From: JAJXWB01 sp046349215
GTDB taxonomy: Bacteria > Pseudomonadota > Alphaproteobacteria > Rhizobiales > Beijerinckiaceae
Assembly: GCA_046349215.1 (NCBI GenBank)
Contig: JAXMCV010000002.1
Location: 434,001-498,000, forward strand
DNA length: 64,000 nucleotides
Direction: 5' to 3'
The notes beneath the pieces were generated by a model. The model searched no databases. It was given only the letters and a program-made list of their open reading frames with translations, and was not told where the DNA came from. The first letter of the stretch is position 1. Each line of letters begins with the position of its first letter. Positions 33,242 through 42,723 of this stretch are shown here, one piece after another. Both the position numbers and the translations under genes were made by a program.

Positions 33242-34128
33242 TGGATGCGACCCTGCTTCTCGAACTCGCAATCAACGGCGTTTTCGTCGGCCTGATGTAC
33301 GCGCTCGTCGCCGCCGGCATCGTGCTGATCTACAAGACATCCGGCATCGCCAATCTGGCGCAGGGCGCGCTCGCCATGATGGGCGCCTATTTCGTGTGGA
33401 TCGCCTGCTCGCTTGCGGGACTGCCGATGTGGGCCGGCGCGCCGCTCGCCTGTCTGGCGATGTTCGGGGTGGGAACGCTGATCGAGCGTCTGGCGATGCG
33501 CCGCATGATCGGCCAACCGCTCATCATGGCGATCATGCTGACGATGGGCATGGAAATCATGCTCCGCGGCGTCATGCCGGGCTTTTTCGGCGCCAGCGTC
33601 AAGAAGATCGACCTCGGCATTCCCAATGCGCCGATCATCCTCGGCGACATTCTGATCAACCGCACGCTTCTGGTCGGCGGAAGCATATCGTTTGCAATGA
33701 TCGTCGGCGCGATCCTGTTCTTCAATTCGAAGCTCGGCGTGGTGATGCGGGCGGTGTCCGACGACCAGATGGCTTCATGGTCGGTTGGCGTCCGCGTGGA
33801 ACGCGCTATCGCCATCGCCTGGGGGCTGTCGGCGGTCATGGCGACCACGGCCGGCGTTCTCTGGGGCGCGACGCAGGGCGTCGACTGGTCGCTGTCGCTG
33901 CTGCTGATCAAGGCGCTCGCGATCGCCATCCTCGGAGGGCTGGATTCCATTCCGGGCGTGCTGCTGGCCGGCGTCATTGTCGGCGTGATCGAGAATCTCG
34001 CGACGGGCGTCATCGATCCGATGATCGGCGGCGGCAGCCGTGAAGTCGTGGCTTCGGCGATCATCCTGCTGACGCTGCTGCTGCGGCCGCACGGCCTGCT
34101 CGGTCGCGAACACATCGAGAGGGTGTGA
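33241..34128 (+). CDS. livH: Branched-chain-type ABC transporter permease LivH
   Basis: This 295-residue hydrophobic permease has about eight membrane spans. The typical N-terminal stretch NGVFVGLMYALVAAGIVLIY is followed by SGIANLAQGALAMMGAY, the EAA-like cytoplasmic loop around MRAVSDDQMASWSVGV, and the C-terminal AILGGLDSIPGVLLAGVIVG. Its ATG overlaps the ligase stop by one base (TGATG). It forms the transmembrane pair with LivM in the inner membrane. Confidence 0.9.
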   Translation: MDATLLLELAINGVFVGLMYALVAAGIVLIYKTSGIANLAQGALAMMGAYFVWIACSLAGLPMWAGAPLACLAMFGVGTLIERLAMRRMIGQPLIMAIMLTMGMEIMLRGVMPGFFGASVKKIDLGIPNAPIILGDILINRTLLVGGSISFAMIVGAILFFNSKLGVVMRAVSDDQMASWSVGVRVERAIAIAWGLSAVMATTAGVLWGATQGVDWSLSLLLIKALAIAILGGLDSIPGVLLAGVIVGVIENLATGVIDPMIGGGSREVVASAIILLTLLLRPHGLLGREHIERV

Positions 34129-35201
34129 TGTTCTATCGTCGCGCCGGCATTCGCCACACTTCGTACCGCAGCGAGAGGCGGCTGTGGCGCCTGCCTTTCG
34201 ACCGGGGGCTCGTTGCGCTCGTGGGCGCCCTGCTCGTGATTGCGCCGCTCGTCGTCGACCGGCTCTATCTCGTCGGCTATCTCATGCCGTGGGTCATCTG
34301 GTCGACGGCCGCGCTCGGACTCAATTTCCTGATGGGAGGAGCGGGTCAGGTCCACCTCGGCTACGGCGCGATCATCGCCATCGGCGCCTATACGTCCACG
34401 CATCTCGTCCGGGCCCACGCGCCTTTCGAAATCGCCATTCTCGCCGGCGGCCTCGCCTCCGCAATGATCGGCTCGGCGTTCGGCGCGGCGGCGCTGCGCG
34501 TCAAGGGCCTCTATCTCGCAATGGCGACGCTCGCCATGCAGTCGATCGTCGATTTCATCATCACGCATGTCGGATGGATCAGCGGCGGCGGACAGGCGAC
34601 GCTCACCGTTCCGACTGCGAGACTGCTCGGGTTCGAACTGTCCGGCGACTTGCGTTGCTATTATTTCGCCCTGTTCGTCTGCCTGATGGTGGCGTTGTTC
34701 ATGCTCAACGTCGGGCGTTCCTCCTTCGGGCGCGCATTGGCGGCGGTTCGCGAAAAGGACTACGCGGCCGCGGTCATCGGCGTCGATTCGTTTCGATTCA
34801 AATTGCTGGCCTTCTGGGTCAGTTCGTTCATCGGCGGCCTGGTCGGGGCGGTGCTCGCCTTCTGCTTCTACCACGCGATTTCACCGGACCAGTTCCATCT
34901 CGACCTGTCGATACAGCTCGTCGCCATGGTCATCGTCGGTGGACTGGGCAGCGTGCTCGGCTCGTTCTTCGGCGCGGCGCTCATCCTCTTTGCGCCGATC
35001 CTGCTCAACCAGGCCGTCGGCGCGCTCGCTACCGGCCTCGGCGTTTCAATCTCCGCCGACCTGCGCGCGCATCTTCCCCTCATGCTCTACGGCGGCATGA
35101 TCATGGGTTTCCTGCTGATCGAGCCGCTGGGCCTGGTGAAGATCTACGACAATATCCGCAACTATTTCATGGTCTGGCCATTCAGGCACGCGCCGCGTTG
35201 A
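34128..35201 (+). CDS. livM: Branched-chain-type ABC transporter permease LivM
   Basis: This 357-residue permease has a basic N-terminal tail (residues 1-25), then multiple spans and LivM signatures: GLNFLMGGAGQVHLGYGAI, LRVKGLYLAMATLAMQ, GRALAAVREKDYAAAVIGVD and VGGLGSVLGSFFGAALI. ATG at 34128 was taken as start, overlapping the livH stop; a GTG one codon earlier is also possible. A small hairpin follows at 35218-35230 before the binding-protein gene. Confidence 0.9.
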   Translation: MFYRRAGIRHTSYRSERRLWRLPFDRGLVALVGALLVIAPLVVDRLYLVGYLMPWVIWSTAALGLNFLMGGAGQVHLGYGAIIAIGAYTSTHLVRAHAPFEIAILAGGLASAMIGSAFGAAALRVKGLYLAMATLAMQSIVDFIITHVGWISGGGQATLTVPTARLLGFELSGDLRCYYFALFVCLMVALFMLNVGRSSFGRALAAVREKDYAAAVIGVDSFRFKLLAFWVSSFIGGLVGAVLAFCFYHAISPDQFHLDLSIQLVAMVIVGGLGSVLGSFFGAALILFAPILLNQAVGALATGLGVSISADLRAHLPLMLYGGMIMGFLLIEPLGLVKIYDNIRNYFMVWPFRHAPR

Positions 35202-35217
35202 ACGGCGCCTGTTGAAA

Positions 35218-35230
35218 CGGGCGAAGCCCG
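35218..35230 (+). other. Small intercistronic hairpin
   Basis: CGGGC-GAA-GCCCG forms a five-pair stem between the livM stop and the binding-protein ribosome site (GAGGAGGAAGG). Such elements often allow higher expression of the binding protein; function here is only inferred. Confidence 0.25.
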
Positions 35231-35252
35231 CCCGCGTTGAGAGGAGGAAGGT

Positions 35253-36509
35253 ATGAAGCGCAGAACGTTTCTGACGGCGAGCGGCGCGGCTTTCGTCGGC
35301 GCGCAGTTTCCGATCTGCATGGCGAGCGCACAGGAAAAGGTCATCCGCTTTTCGATGCCGCAGGATTTCACGAAGGTCTACACATTCGTGACCGTCGAAT
35401 ACAGCCAGGGACAGCGCGACTACATCTCCATGATCAACGCCAGGGGCGGCGTCAACGGCTATCAGATCCTGGCTGACGTCTCCGACCACGCCAATGATCT
35501 GCCGCGTGCGCTCGAGGCTTATGAGCGCGCCAAGGCTGGAGGCGCGGTGCTGGTCGATCCGCTGTCGACGCCGGTCGCGCGCGCGCTCGTTCAGCGCGCG
35601 ACGGCTGACAAGATCAATCTCATCACCGCCTTCTCCGGGCGCAGCGACGCGGCGGACGGGGAGACCTTTCCTTACGTCTTCCCGCTTTCGCCGAACTACT
35701 GGACACAGGCGGGACTGGTGATCGACTATTTTCGCCAGAAGGACGGCGACCTGAAAGGCAAGAAGATCTGCTTCGTGCACATCGACACGCCCTTCGGCAA
35801 GGAGCCCATCCCGATCCTGCAGGCGCTCGCCGAAAAGCTGGGCTTCACGCTGCAGACCTTCCCCTACACGCCTCCGGGCAACGACCAGTCGGCGATCTGG
35901 CCGCAGGTCCGTCGCGCAAAGCCGGACTGGGTCGTATTCTGGGGCGCCGGCGTTGGCCAGACAGTCGCGCTGACCGAAGCGGTTCGCAACGGCATTCCGA
36001 TGGATCGCCTGTCGTCGAGCGTCTGGTTGTCGGAATCCGACATGGACGTGGTCGGCCGCGAACAGGCCAAAGGGGTCATGAAGGTCGAACCCTGCGCGTC
36101 AGGCCAGTCGCCCAAGGTCATCCAGGACATCATCAAGGCGGTGATCGAACCGGGCAAGGGGGCCGGCGACAAGTCCAAGGTCGGCACGGCCTACTACAAT
36201 TACGGTGTGATGATGGGAGCGTTGATGGTCGAAGGCGTCAGGCAGGCTTTCGCCAAGGCGCCGAACGGGCCGATCAACGGCGACTGGCTCAACGCCGGCC
36301 TCACCTCGATCACGGACTTCACGGCCGAAGGCATGATTCCGCCGACAACCGTGACGCGACAGGACCATCAGGGCGGCGGCAAGTGCCGCATAGCGCGCTG
36401 GGACGGGTCGAAATTCGCGCCGGTGACGGACTGGTTCTCCGCCAACCAGGATGTGGTCTGGGCCGAGATCAAGAAGTCGTCGGCCGAATTCAAGGCTACC
36501 GGCAAATAA
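35253..36509 (+). CDS. ABC transporter periplasmic substrate-binding protein (LivJ/K family)
   Basis: This 418-residue protein has an N-terminal leader with a twin-arginine-like start (MKRRTFLTASGAAFVG) and a probable cleavage after MASA near residue 26. The mature part is a type I periplasmic binding fold: INARGGVNGYQILADVSDHA, then GKKICFVHIDTPFGKEPIPI and VVFWGAGVGQTVALTEAV. It delivers a ligand to LivHM. The ligand is not readable; the acyl-CoA ligase in the operon suggests an aromatic or branched aliphatic carboxylate. The ribosome site GAGGAGGAAGG is very strong, as expected for an abundant binding protein. Confidence 0.9.
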   Translation: MKRRTFLTASGAAFVGAQFPICMASAQEKVIRFSMPQDFTKVYTFVTVEYSQGQRDYISMINARGGVNGYQILADVSDHANDLPRALEAYERAKAGGAVLVDPLSTPVARALVQRATADKINLITAFSGRSDAADGETFPYVFPLSPNYWTQAGLVIDYFRQKDGDLKGKKICFVHIDTPFGKEPIPILQALAEKLGFTLQTFPYTPPGNDQSAIWPQVRRAKPDWVVFWGAGVGQTVALTEAVRNGIPMDRLSSSVWLSESDMDVVGREQAKGVMKVEPCASGQSPKVIQDIIKAVIEPGKGAGDKSKVGTAYYNYGVMMGALMVEGVRQAFAKAPNGPINGDWLNAGLTSITDFTAEGMIPPTTVTRQDHQGGGKCRIARWDGSKFAPVTDWFSANQDVVWAEIKKSSAEFKATGK

Positions 36510-36545
36510 GCCATAGAGGGCCATGGCAGCACACAAGGGTGCGCA

Positions 36546-37337
<792 letters not shown>

Positions 37338-37392
37338 AGTTTGCCATTTCTCAAGCGAAAGCCCGCCCGCGTACGGCGCCTAGGGTTTCGTC

Positions 37393-38661
37393 CTATCTGG
37401 CCATGGACCAGGGCAGACGGCTGGTCGCGGTCAGCGGCGTCGAGACGTCGGACAGGAAGACGACAAGGCGCAAGCCATCGGTGAAATAGGGATCGCCGGT
37501 GAGATTCGTGCGCGGCGCATCCATGCTTGCCGAGCCGACGCCCTCGACGAAGCCGTAGCGTTCGACGGCACCGGATTCCAGCAAATCCTGCAGAAGGTAG
37601 TTTCGGTCGAAATCGACGTCCGGACCGATCTTGTGGGTCGTCAGGTTCCAGGCCTTGTCGGTGAGCCGGACGCCAATGTCGCGGCTGACCTGCCCGATCC
37701 ACACCCTCCTGCCCTCGAAGGTCTCCGGCATCAGCCAGAGTCGCAGGTGGATGCGCTCGTTGATCGTCGCTCTCGCCTTCTGCAGGGCAATGTCTTCCTT
37801 GCGGCCGAACATGTAGAGCGGGCTGACCGGAGACGTCAGGTATTGATCGCGAAAGACGAAGGATCGGGCGGTCTCCACCATGCTCGCGATATCGAGCGTC
37901 TGCGTCATGCGCCAGCCACGGGAGATGAAGGGCTCGATCGGATCGCGCTTGCTCTCTACGACGACCAGATTGACCGGATCCCCCTTGCGCGAGCCCGTGG
38001 AATCGTTGGTGCAGCAGGCGGCTGCGGTGAGCAATGCCTTCAAACCGGCGAGATCGACGTCGGCAGGCTGTCGGCCGGGATAGAGCGTCTGTGCGCGCAC
38101 CTGGGTTCCGAGGAAGCTCGCGCCGGGAACGGGCAGGACGAACCGGAATTCGTCCATCCTGTCGTCGCCGAGAATTTGGACCCGCGCGTATTTCGCGCCG
38201 GCGTCCAGCCGACCATAGATGAACCCGGTCGTGCGCGAGCGTGGAGGGAGCGCGCCCGGCATCTGCCTTTCGAGGAAGTAGGAGTCGCGCGACCTGTTTT
38301 CTGACGGCGTGAAGGCGCCGTGAAACCGGTAGGAGACCTCGTAAGGGGAATAATAATCCGGGTCGGTCGCGATCGGCAGAAAGGTCAGCGGTTTGTCCGT
38401 ATCGTTGGCGATCGATATCCAGACGGGTTGTATGTCGTAGCGCGCCAGGTCTTCGCCGAAGCTCCGACGCCCTTCGGCGGGTCCGAGCGCGCTTATGCCG
38501 ATCGTTACGCCCGATCTGGTCTGATATTGCGCGCGCGAGATGAATTCGCCGTCGCCCGCCGGATCGGGCTGAAAACGCAAGGGCGTCAGAAGCGCCACGC
38601 ATACGGCGCCGACGGCAAGCGCCAAGACGAATAGCGCGATTGGTCGTCGGGTCTGTTTCAT
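37393..38661 (-). CDS. LssY C-terminal domain protein, membrane-anchored
   Basis: This 422-residue protein has one N-terminal membrane segment (IALFVLALAVGAVCVALL, residues 8-25), a region of about 170 residues with beta-rich composition, and then an LssY_C-type domain: DPVNLVVVESKRDPIEPFI, GWRMTQTLDIASM, SPLYMFGRKEDIALQKAR and HLRLWLMPETFEGRRVWIGQ. LssY_C proteins are poorly understood and often sit beside lipid or secretion genes. The start MKQTRRPIAL was chosen because it places the membrane span at the N-terminus; the longer frame adds a non-membrane-like stretch. It appears monocistronic. Confidence 0.72.
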   Translation of the reverse strand: MKQTRRPIALFVLALAVGAVCVALLTPLRFQPDPAGDGEFISRAQYQTRSGVTIGISALGPAEGRRSFGEDLARYDIQPVWISIANDTDKPLTFLPIATDPDYYSPYEVSYRFHGAFTPSENRSRDSYFLERQMPGALPPRSRTTGFIYGRLDAGAKYARVQILGDDRMDEFRFVLPVPGASFLGTQVRAQTLYPGRQPADVDLAGLKALLTAAACCTNDSTGSRKGDPVNLVVVESKRDPIEPFISRGWRMTQTLDIASMVETARSFVFRDQYLTSPVSPLYMFGRKEDIALQKARATINERIHLRLWLMPETFEGRRVWIGQVSRDIGVRLTDKAWNLTTHKIGPDVDFDRNYLLQDLLESGAVERYGFVEGVGSASMDAPRTNLTGDPYFTDGLRLVVFLSDVSTPLTATSRLPWSMAR

Positions 38662-38871
38662 TTCTGCGATCCGTTGATTCCCGAGGAATATTATTGCGGA
38701 GTTCGAGCATCGAAGGAATGCCCGGCTCCCCTCACGAAAACCCGCCGGAAACGCGATTGCCGGACTTGCCGTGCCCATGGACGCGCGTCGCGCCCGGGCT
38801 GGCGGCTGCGTCGTCGGCGAACATGGAGTATATGGTTGCCGGCGCACGACCCTATGCGAAAGTTGGAACCG

Positions 38872-39555
38872 ATGGCTCGCGAAATCTCCGGCATTTCATC
38901 CATGGCGACCAGGAATGCGCTCGCGGCGCTCGCCGGCTTGTTTGCGGCGACCGAAGGCCAGCCCGTCCGCGTGGAATCGGTCGGCGGGGTGACCGCAGCC
39001 GACAGGATCCGCGCCGGCGAAGCCTTCGACTTTGTCGTGCTGGCGCGCGACGCGCTCCAGAAGCTCGAGAAGGAAGGGCATCTCGTGCCGGGCAGTCTGG
39101 TCGACGTGGCGCAGTCGCCGATGGCGGTCGCCGTCAGATCCGGCGCAGGGTGTCCGGACATTGCCGACGAGGCGTCATTCCGAAACCTCGTCGAGGGGGC
39201 GGCGTCGATTGGTTATTCGACCGGCCCGAGCGGCGCGCATTTCCAGAAGTTGCTTGCCAAATGGGGTTTGTCGGAACGTCTGGCGGATCGACTGACGGTG
39301 GCGCCGCCTGGCGTGCCCGTCGCGGAATTGATCGCGCGCGGGACTGTGCAGATCGGCGTCCAGCAACTGAGCGAATTGGCCGGCGCGCCCGGCATCGACG
39401 TCGTCGGCGAATTGCCTGCCGACGTGCAGTCGATCACCACATTTTCGGCCGCGGTTTGCGCGCGGGCGTCCAGCAGGCCTGCGGCGGAAGCGTTCCTGCG
39501 TTTCCTGATCGCGCCGGCGGCCAGCGAAAGCAAGCGACAGTTCGGCCTGCTTTGA
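38872..39555 (+). CDS. ModA-like substrate-binding domain protein without signal peptide
   Basis: This 227-residue protein is related to molybdate/tungstate-type binding proteins: VESVGGVTAADRIRAGEAFD followed by FVVLARDALQKLEKEGHLVP, then GPSGAHFQKLLAKWG and QIGVQQLSELAGAPGIDVVG. It starts almost directly with the mature-like domain (MAREISGISSMATRN) and no leader is visible; an ATG six codons upstream does not add one. No ABC permease or ATPase is adjacent. It might act as a cytoplasmic sensor or carrier. The nearby molybdenum-dependent nitrate reductase makes an oxyanion link tempting but unproven. Confidence 0.65.
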   Translation: MAREISGISSMATRNALAALAGLFAATEGQPVRVESVGGVTAADRIRAGEAFDFVVLARDALQKLEKEGHLVPGSLVDVAQSPMAVAVRSGAGCPDIADEASFRNLVEGAASIGYSTGPSGAHFQKLLAKWGLSERLADRLTVAPPGVPVAELIARGTVQIGVQQLSELAGAPGIDVVGELPADVQSITTFSAAVCARASSRPAAEAFLRFLIAPAASESKRQFGLL

Positions 39556-39579
39556 ACCCTGGGCCGGTTGGCGCTTGGG

Positions 39580-39603
39580 CTGTCCCCAAGGGAACAGTCT
39601 TTT
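39580..39603 (+). terminator. Probable terminator after the ModA-like gene
   Basis: CTGTCCC-CAA-GGGAACAG pairs with one bulged base and is followed by TCTTTT, in the 75-base gap between convergent genes, 24 bases after the ModA-like stop. Confidence 0.45.
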
Positions 39604-39630
39604 CGGCGCGCTTCGAAGCGTAGCCCCGCC

Positions 39631-40134
39631 TCAGGCGAATTCGCTCGCGGCGGCCGTGACCTCTACCGCCAGGTCGCCGGCGAATTCCCGCCATTCCGCA
39701 AGGTTGCGTCTGGGAACGAAAACCACGGTCGGCACGCTGCGGCCGAGAGCGTCGGCGATCGCCTCGCGCAGGCCGCCGCCTTCGGCTTCCGTCTTGCCGA
39801 ACTTGTTGAACATGGCGCGTTCGGCGCCCTGGGCCAGCGCCTCGCGGGTCAGTTCGGCGGCGCGCAGCAAGCCGTCCGTGTCGAGCACGCAGCCGCGCGC
39901 CAGCGCGCCGCGGTCGTGCGAGATCGTGATTTCCGAACCGCTCGCGAGTTCCGTCACGAGCATGTCGCAGCGCCGGCGGCCGGGCCGCGGGATCTGGCGT
40001 TCGACCAAGCCGCAGGCCTTGAGGCCCTGACGCGCCCAGCGGGCGGCGATGCGCGCGGCGAGTTCGGCGACGATTGCGCCGTCGTCGTAGACGATCGCGG
40101 TCAGGGCCGGGTCTTCCATTGCGTCGGGCGCCAT
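39631..40134 (-). CDS. DUF2478 family protein
   Basis: This 167-residue protein fits the DUF2478 family: AIVYDDGAIVAELAARIAAR at the N-terminus, then LVERQIPRPGRRRCDMLVTE, LDTDGLLRAAELTREALAQG and AMFNKFGKTEAEGGGLREAI. Such proteins occur beside molybdenum-transport and nitrate-reduction genes and may be nucleotide-binding, but no function is established to my knowledge. GAGGAAACA before the ATG is a good ribosome site. It is the last gene of the narK-GHJI operon, seven bases after the small histidine-tailed protein. Confidence 0.7.
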   Translation of the reverse strand: MAPDAMEDPALTAIVYDDGAIVAELAARIAARWARQGLKACGLVERQIPRPGRRRCDMLVTELASGSEITISHDRGALARGCVLDTDGLLRAAELTREALAQGAERAMFNKFGKTEAEGGGLREAIADALGRSVPTVVFVPRRNLAEWREFAGDLAVEVTAAASEFA

Positions 40135-40141
40135 TGTTTCC

Positions 40142-40462
40142 TCAGTGATGTCCGCCGCAGCCGTAGGCCTGCGGTTCGGCGGGCGTCTCCTGTTTCAGCG
40201 CCCATTCGACCATGGTTCTGAGGCAGGCGCCAGCCGGGTCGTCGGTCCGCTCCAGCTTGTTCATCAGGCCGAGCCAGGCCTCGTCATCGGCCGCTCCGGC
40301 GAAGCGCGCCACAGCGCCGGCGACATAGGCGCCGGGCGCTTCGCCATGGGGCTCGCCGGCGGCGCGCACGCGCGCCATCAGCGACAGATCGCCGAGGCCG
40401 ATCAGCGTCTCCGCCGCGCGGCCCTCGTCTTCCAGATTCCTGATCAGGGCGCCGAGCAGCAT
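40142..40462 (-). CDS. Small nar-operon protein of unknown function
   Basis: This is a 106-residue mostly helical protein that I do not recognise. It starts MLLGALIRNLEDEGRAAETL and ends AYGCGGHH, a possible metal-binding tail with one cysteine and two histidines; a further cysteine lies near residue 80. It is not membrane-spanning and has no leader. It starts four bases after the parvulin gene and is followed by the DUF2478 gene, so it is co-transcribed with narGHJI. A role in nitrate reductase maturation or metal delivery is only a guess from position. Confidence 0.65.
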   Translation of the reverse strand: MLLGALIRNLEDEGRAAETLIGLGDLSLMARVRAAGEPHGEAPGAYVAGAVARFAGAADDEAWLGLMNKLERTDDPAGACLRTMVEWALKQETPAEPQAYGCGGHH

Positions 40463-40466
40463 CGGA

Positions 40467-41291
40467 TCACATGTAGTTTTCGGGTTTCGGAAATTCGACG
40501 CCGCGCAGGTCGGCTTTCGCGGCGAGGCGCGAGACATATTGCGCGAGGCCGCGACGGCGCACGGCTTCGCCGAGATAGGACGCAATGCGATCCCGCACCA
40601 GTTCGAACGGCAGGTCGCGTCCTTCGATGCGCCGCGCCAGCCGGATGACATGGAAGCCGTAGCGGCTCGCGACCGGGCTCGACGTGATTTCGCCGGGCTT
40701 GAGCCGCGCCAGCGCGACCTCGAATTCCGCGACGGTCTCGCCGCCCGACAATTGTCCGAGATTGCCGCCCTGCTTCGCGGAAGGGCAGGCCGAGAATTCC
40801 TCGGCGAGGTCGGCGAAATCTTCCGGGTTGCGCGCCAGATGCTCGCAGATCGCCTGCGCGCGGGCGCCGGCGCTCGTGCGCGCCTCGATGTCGTCGGCTG
40901 GCGCCGGGATGAGGATATGGGCCGCCTCCGCGATGGTCGGCGCACGAAAACGCGCGCGATTGTTCTCGTAATAGCGGCGGCATTCATCATCGGTGGGAAC
41001 GGGCGTGCGCACGTCGATGTCGACCAGCGCGCGCATGGCGGCCTCTTCCGGCGTCTCCTCCCGCCCGTCCTCGTCGGCCTGCGGCGCGGCGACGATGCCG
41101 AGACGCCTGGCCTCCTGCGAGAGCAACTCGCGCAGCGCGAGCGCGCGCGCCGCCGAAAGCCAGGCTTCGGCCGGCGAGCGCGCCGGATGGTTCTGGGCCT
41201 CGCGCGCGATCGCCGCATGGGCGATCACCCGGCCGTTGACGCTGATCTGCCGGCGCTGCGGCGCGGGCGTGGGTTGGGCTGCGCAGCTCAT
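40467..41291 (-). CDS. Parvulin-type peptidyl-prolyl isomerase in the nar operon
   Basis: This 274-residue protein has a parvulin (PpiC/NifM-like) domain from about residue 125: AAHILIPAP, EEFSACPSAKQGGNLGQLSG, LKPGEITSSPVASRYGFHVI and RLARR. The N-terminal 110 residues form a helical SurA/NifM-like arm. No signal peptide is seen, so it acts in the cytoplasm, where NarGH assembles. Its ATG overlaps the narI stop (ATGA). Parvulins at the end of nar operons occur in other proteobacteria and probably help fold or mature the reductase; that is inferred. Confidence 0.85.
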   Translation of the reverse strand: MSCAAQPTPAPQRRQISVNGRVIAHAAIAREAQNHPARSPAEAWLSAARALALRELLSQEARRLGIVAAPQADEDGREETPEEAAMRALVDIDVRTPVPTDDECRRYYENNRARFRAPTIAEAAHILIPAPADDIEARTSAGARAQAICEHLARNPEDFADLAEEFSACPSAKQGGNLGQLSGGETVAEFEVALARLKPGEITSSPVASRYGFHVIRLARRIEGRDLPFELVRDRIASYLGEAVRRRGLAQYVSRLAAKADLRGVEFPKPENYM

Positions 41292-41992
41292 CTTCCCGCC
41301 TCCGCCAGCTTGCGCGAGCGGACGATCTGGTAACCGCGCCGTCCGAGATACCAGACGGGCGCCGACCAGACGTGCACGAGGCGCGTGAAGGGGAACAGAA
41401 GGAAGATCGTCATTCCGAGCACGAGATGCGCCTTGAACACGATATGCACGTCGGCGACGTTCTTCCAGGCGTCGGTCTGAAGCGTCAGGACTCCCTGCGC
41501 CCATGTCATGAATTTCACCATTTCGTGGCCGTCGAGATGGCCGAGCGAAACGACTATCGTGCAAAGCCCCAGCAGAAGCTGTGCGAACAGGATCAGCAGG
41601 ATCGCCGTATCCGAAAAGGACGACGTCGAGCGGATGCGCGGATCGGCAAGCCGGCGGTGCGAGAGCAGCGCGATGCCGGCGAGGCACATCACTCCCGCGA
41701 CGCCGCCCGCCACGATCGCCAGCATCTGCTTGGCGGAATGCGCAACGCCCAACGCATCGAAAACCCAGATTGGCGTGAGCAGGCCGACGAAATGGCCGGC
41801 GAATATCATCAATACGCCGACATGAAAGAGGTTCGACCCCCAGCGCAGTTGCCGTTTGCGCAGGAACTGCGAGGAACCAGCCTTCCACGTGTATTGCTCG
41901 CGATCGAAGCGCAACACGCTGCCGACGAGAAACACGGTGAGGCAGAGATAGGGATACCAGCCGAAGAGGGCGTGGTTGACGAATTGCGACAT
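41288..41992 (-). CDS. narI: Respiratory nitrate reductase gamma subunit (cytochrome b)
   Basis: This 234-residue integral membrane protein has five predicted spans. Histidines at 57 and 67 (NLFHVGVLMIFAGH) and at 189 and 207 (KAHLVLG, RLVHVWS) match the axial ligands of the two b hemes. It takes electrons from quinol at the periplasmic side and passes them to NarH. It lies ten bases after narJ and overlaps the parvulin gene. The start MSQFVNHALFG fits the family. Confidence 0.93.
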   Translation of the reverse strand: MSQFVNHALFGWYPYLCLTVFLVGSVLRFDREQYTWKAGSSQFLRKRQLRWGSNLFHVGVLMIFAGHFVGLLTPIWVFDALGVAHSAKQMLAIVAGGVAGVMCLAGIALLSHRRLADPRIRSTSSFSDTAILLILFAQLLLGLCTIVVSLGHLDGHEMVKFMTWAQGVLTLQTDAWKNVADVHIVFKAHLVLGMTIFLLFPFTRLVHVWSAPVWYLGRRGYQIVRSRKLAEAGR

Positions 41993-42002
41993 GGTCTGAT
42001 CC

Positions 42003-42722
42003 TCAAGCCTGTTGCGCGCGAGCCGCGCGAATCTGCTCCTCGACGCCGGGCGCCGGGCGGCGTCCCTGCCTGATCTTCGAGGCGAGATCGTCGCGACAGC
42101 CGGATTTTCCGGGACCGAAGGTCACGGCCTCTTCCTCCCAGGCGGCGTCCAGCGCCTCGAGATCGTCGGGCGCGGATTCCGGTTCCTGCCGCAGCGCGTC
42201 GAGCGCTTGCTGATCGGGCGCGACTTCAGCAATGGCTATCAACGTCCGGAACACCGCTTCGTAAGGCGTGCGACGTCTGGAGAGCCGCTCGGCCAGCGCG
42301 GTGAGCACATGCGCCGTCTCGGCCAGCAGCGGGCGGGCTTCCTCGAGCGGAACGAGCGACAGATATTCGAGGAACAGCGGCAGGAAGTCCGGCAGTTCCT
42401 TCGTGTCCGGCATCAGGCCCTTCGCCTCGTAGATCGATTTCAAATCGACGAGCGCCTGGCCGCGGTCCCGGCTCTCGCCGTGAATGTGTTCGAACAGATG
42501 CAGCGACAGGGAACGCGTGCGGTCGAAAAGCTGCAGGTAATTCTCCTGCGCCTCGTAGAGATCGCCCGTGCGCAACTCACCGAACAGCCATTGCAGCGCG
42601 TCGAGGTTGGCGCGAGGCGCGAGCGCCTCGGCCTCTATGACCGCTTCGATCTCGTCGACGGCTTCGAGAAGCGGCGCCTCCGGATATTGAAGAAGCGCCG
42701 AAAGAGCGCGAAACGTCTTCAT
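42003..42722 (-). CDS. narJ: Nitrate reductase assembly chaperone
   Basis: This 239-residue helical cytoplasmic chaperone of the TorD/NarJ family has RALSALLQYPEAPLLEAVDE at the start and YLQLFDRTRSLSLHLFEHIH with GESRDRGQALVDL in the middle, the family signature. It binds NarG during molybdenum cofactor insertion and is not part of the final enzyme. It starts one base after the narH stop. The acidic middle and basic C-terminus are usual. Confidence 0.93.
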   Translation of the reverse strand: MKTFRALSALLQYPEAPLLEAVDEIEAVIEAEALAPRANLDALQWLFGELRTGDLYEAQENYLQLFDRTRSLSLHLFEHIHGESRDRGQALVDLKSIYEAKGLMPDTKELPDFLPLFLEYLSLVPLEEARPLLAETAHVLTALAERLSRRRTPYEAVFRTLIAIAEVAPDQQALDALRQEPESAPDDLEALDAAWEEEAVTFGPGKSGCRDDLASKIRQGRRPAPGVEEQIRAARAQQA

Positions 42723-42723
42723 C

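Noticed and set aside
37338..37392. Terminator between livF and the LssY_C gene
   Set aside because: CGAAAGCCC and GGGTTTCG pair only with a bulge and a long loop, and no T-tract follows.
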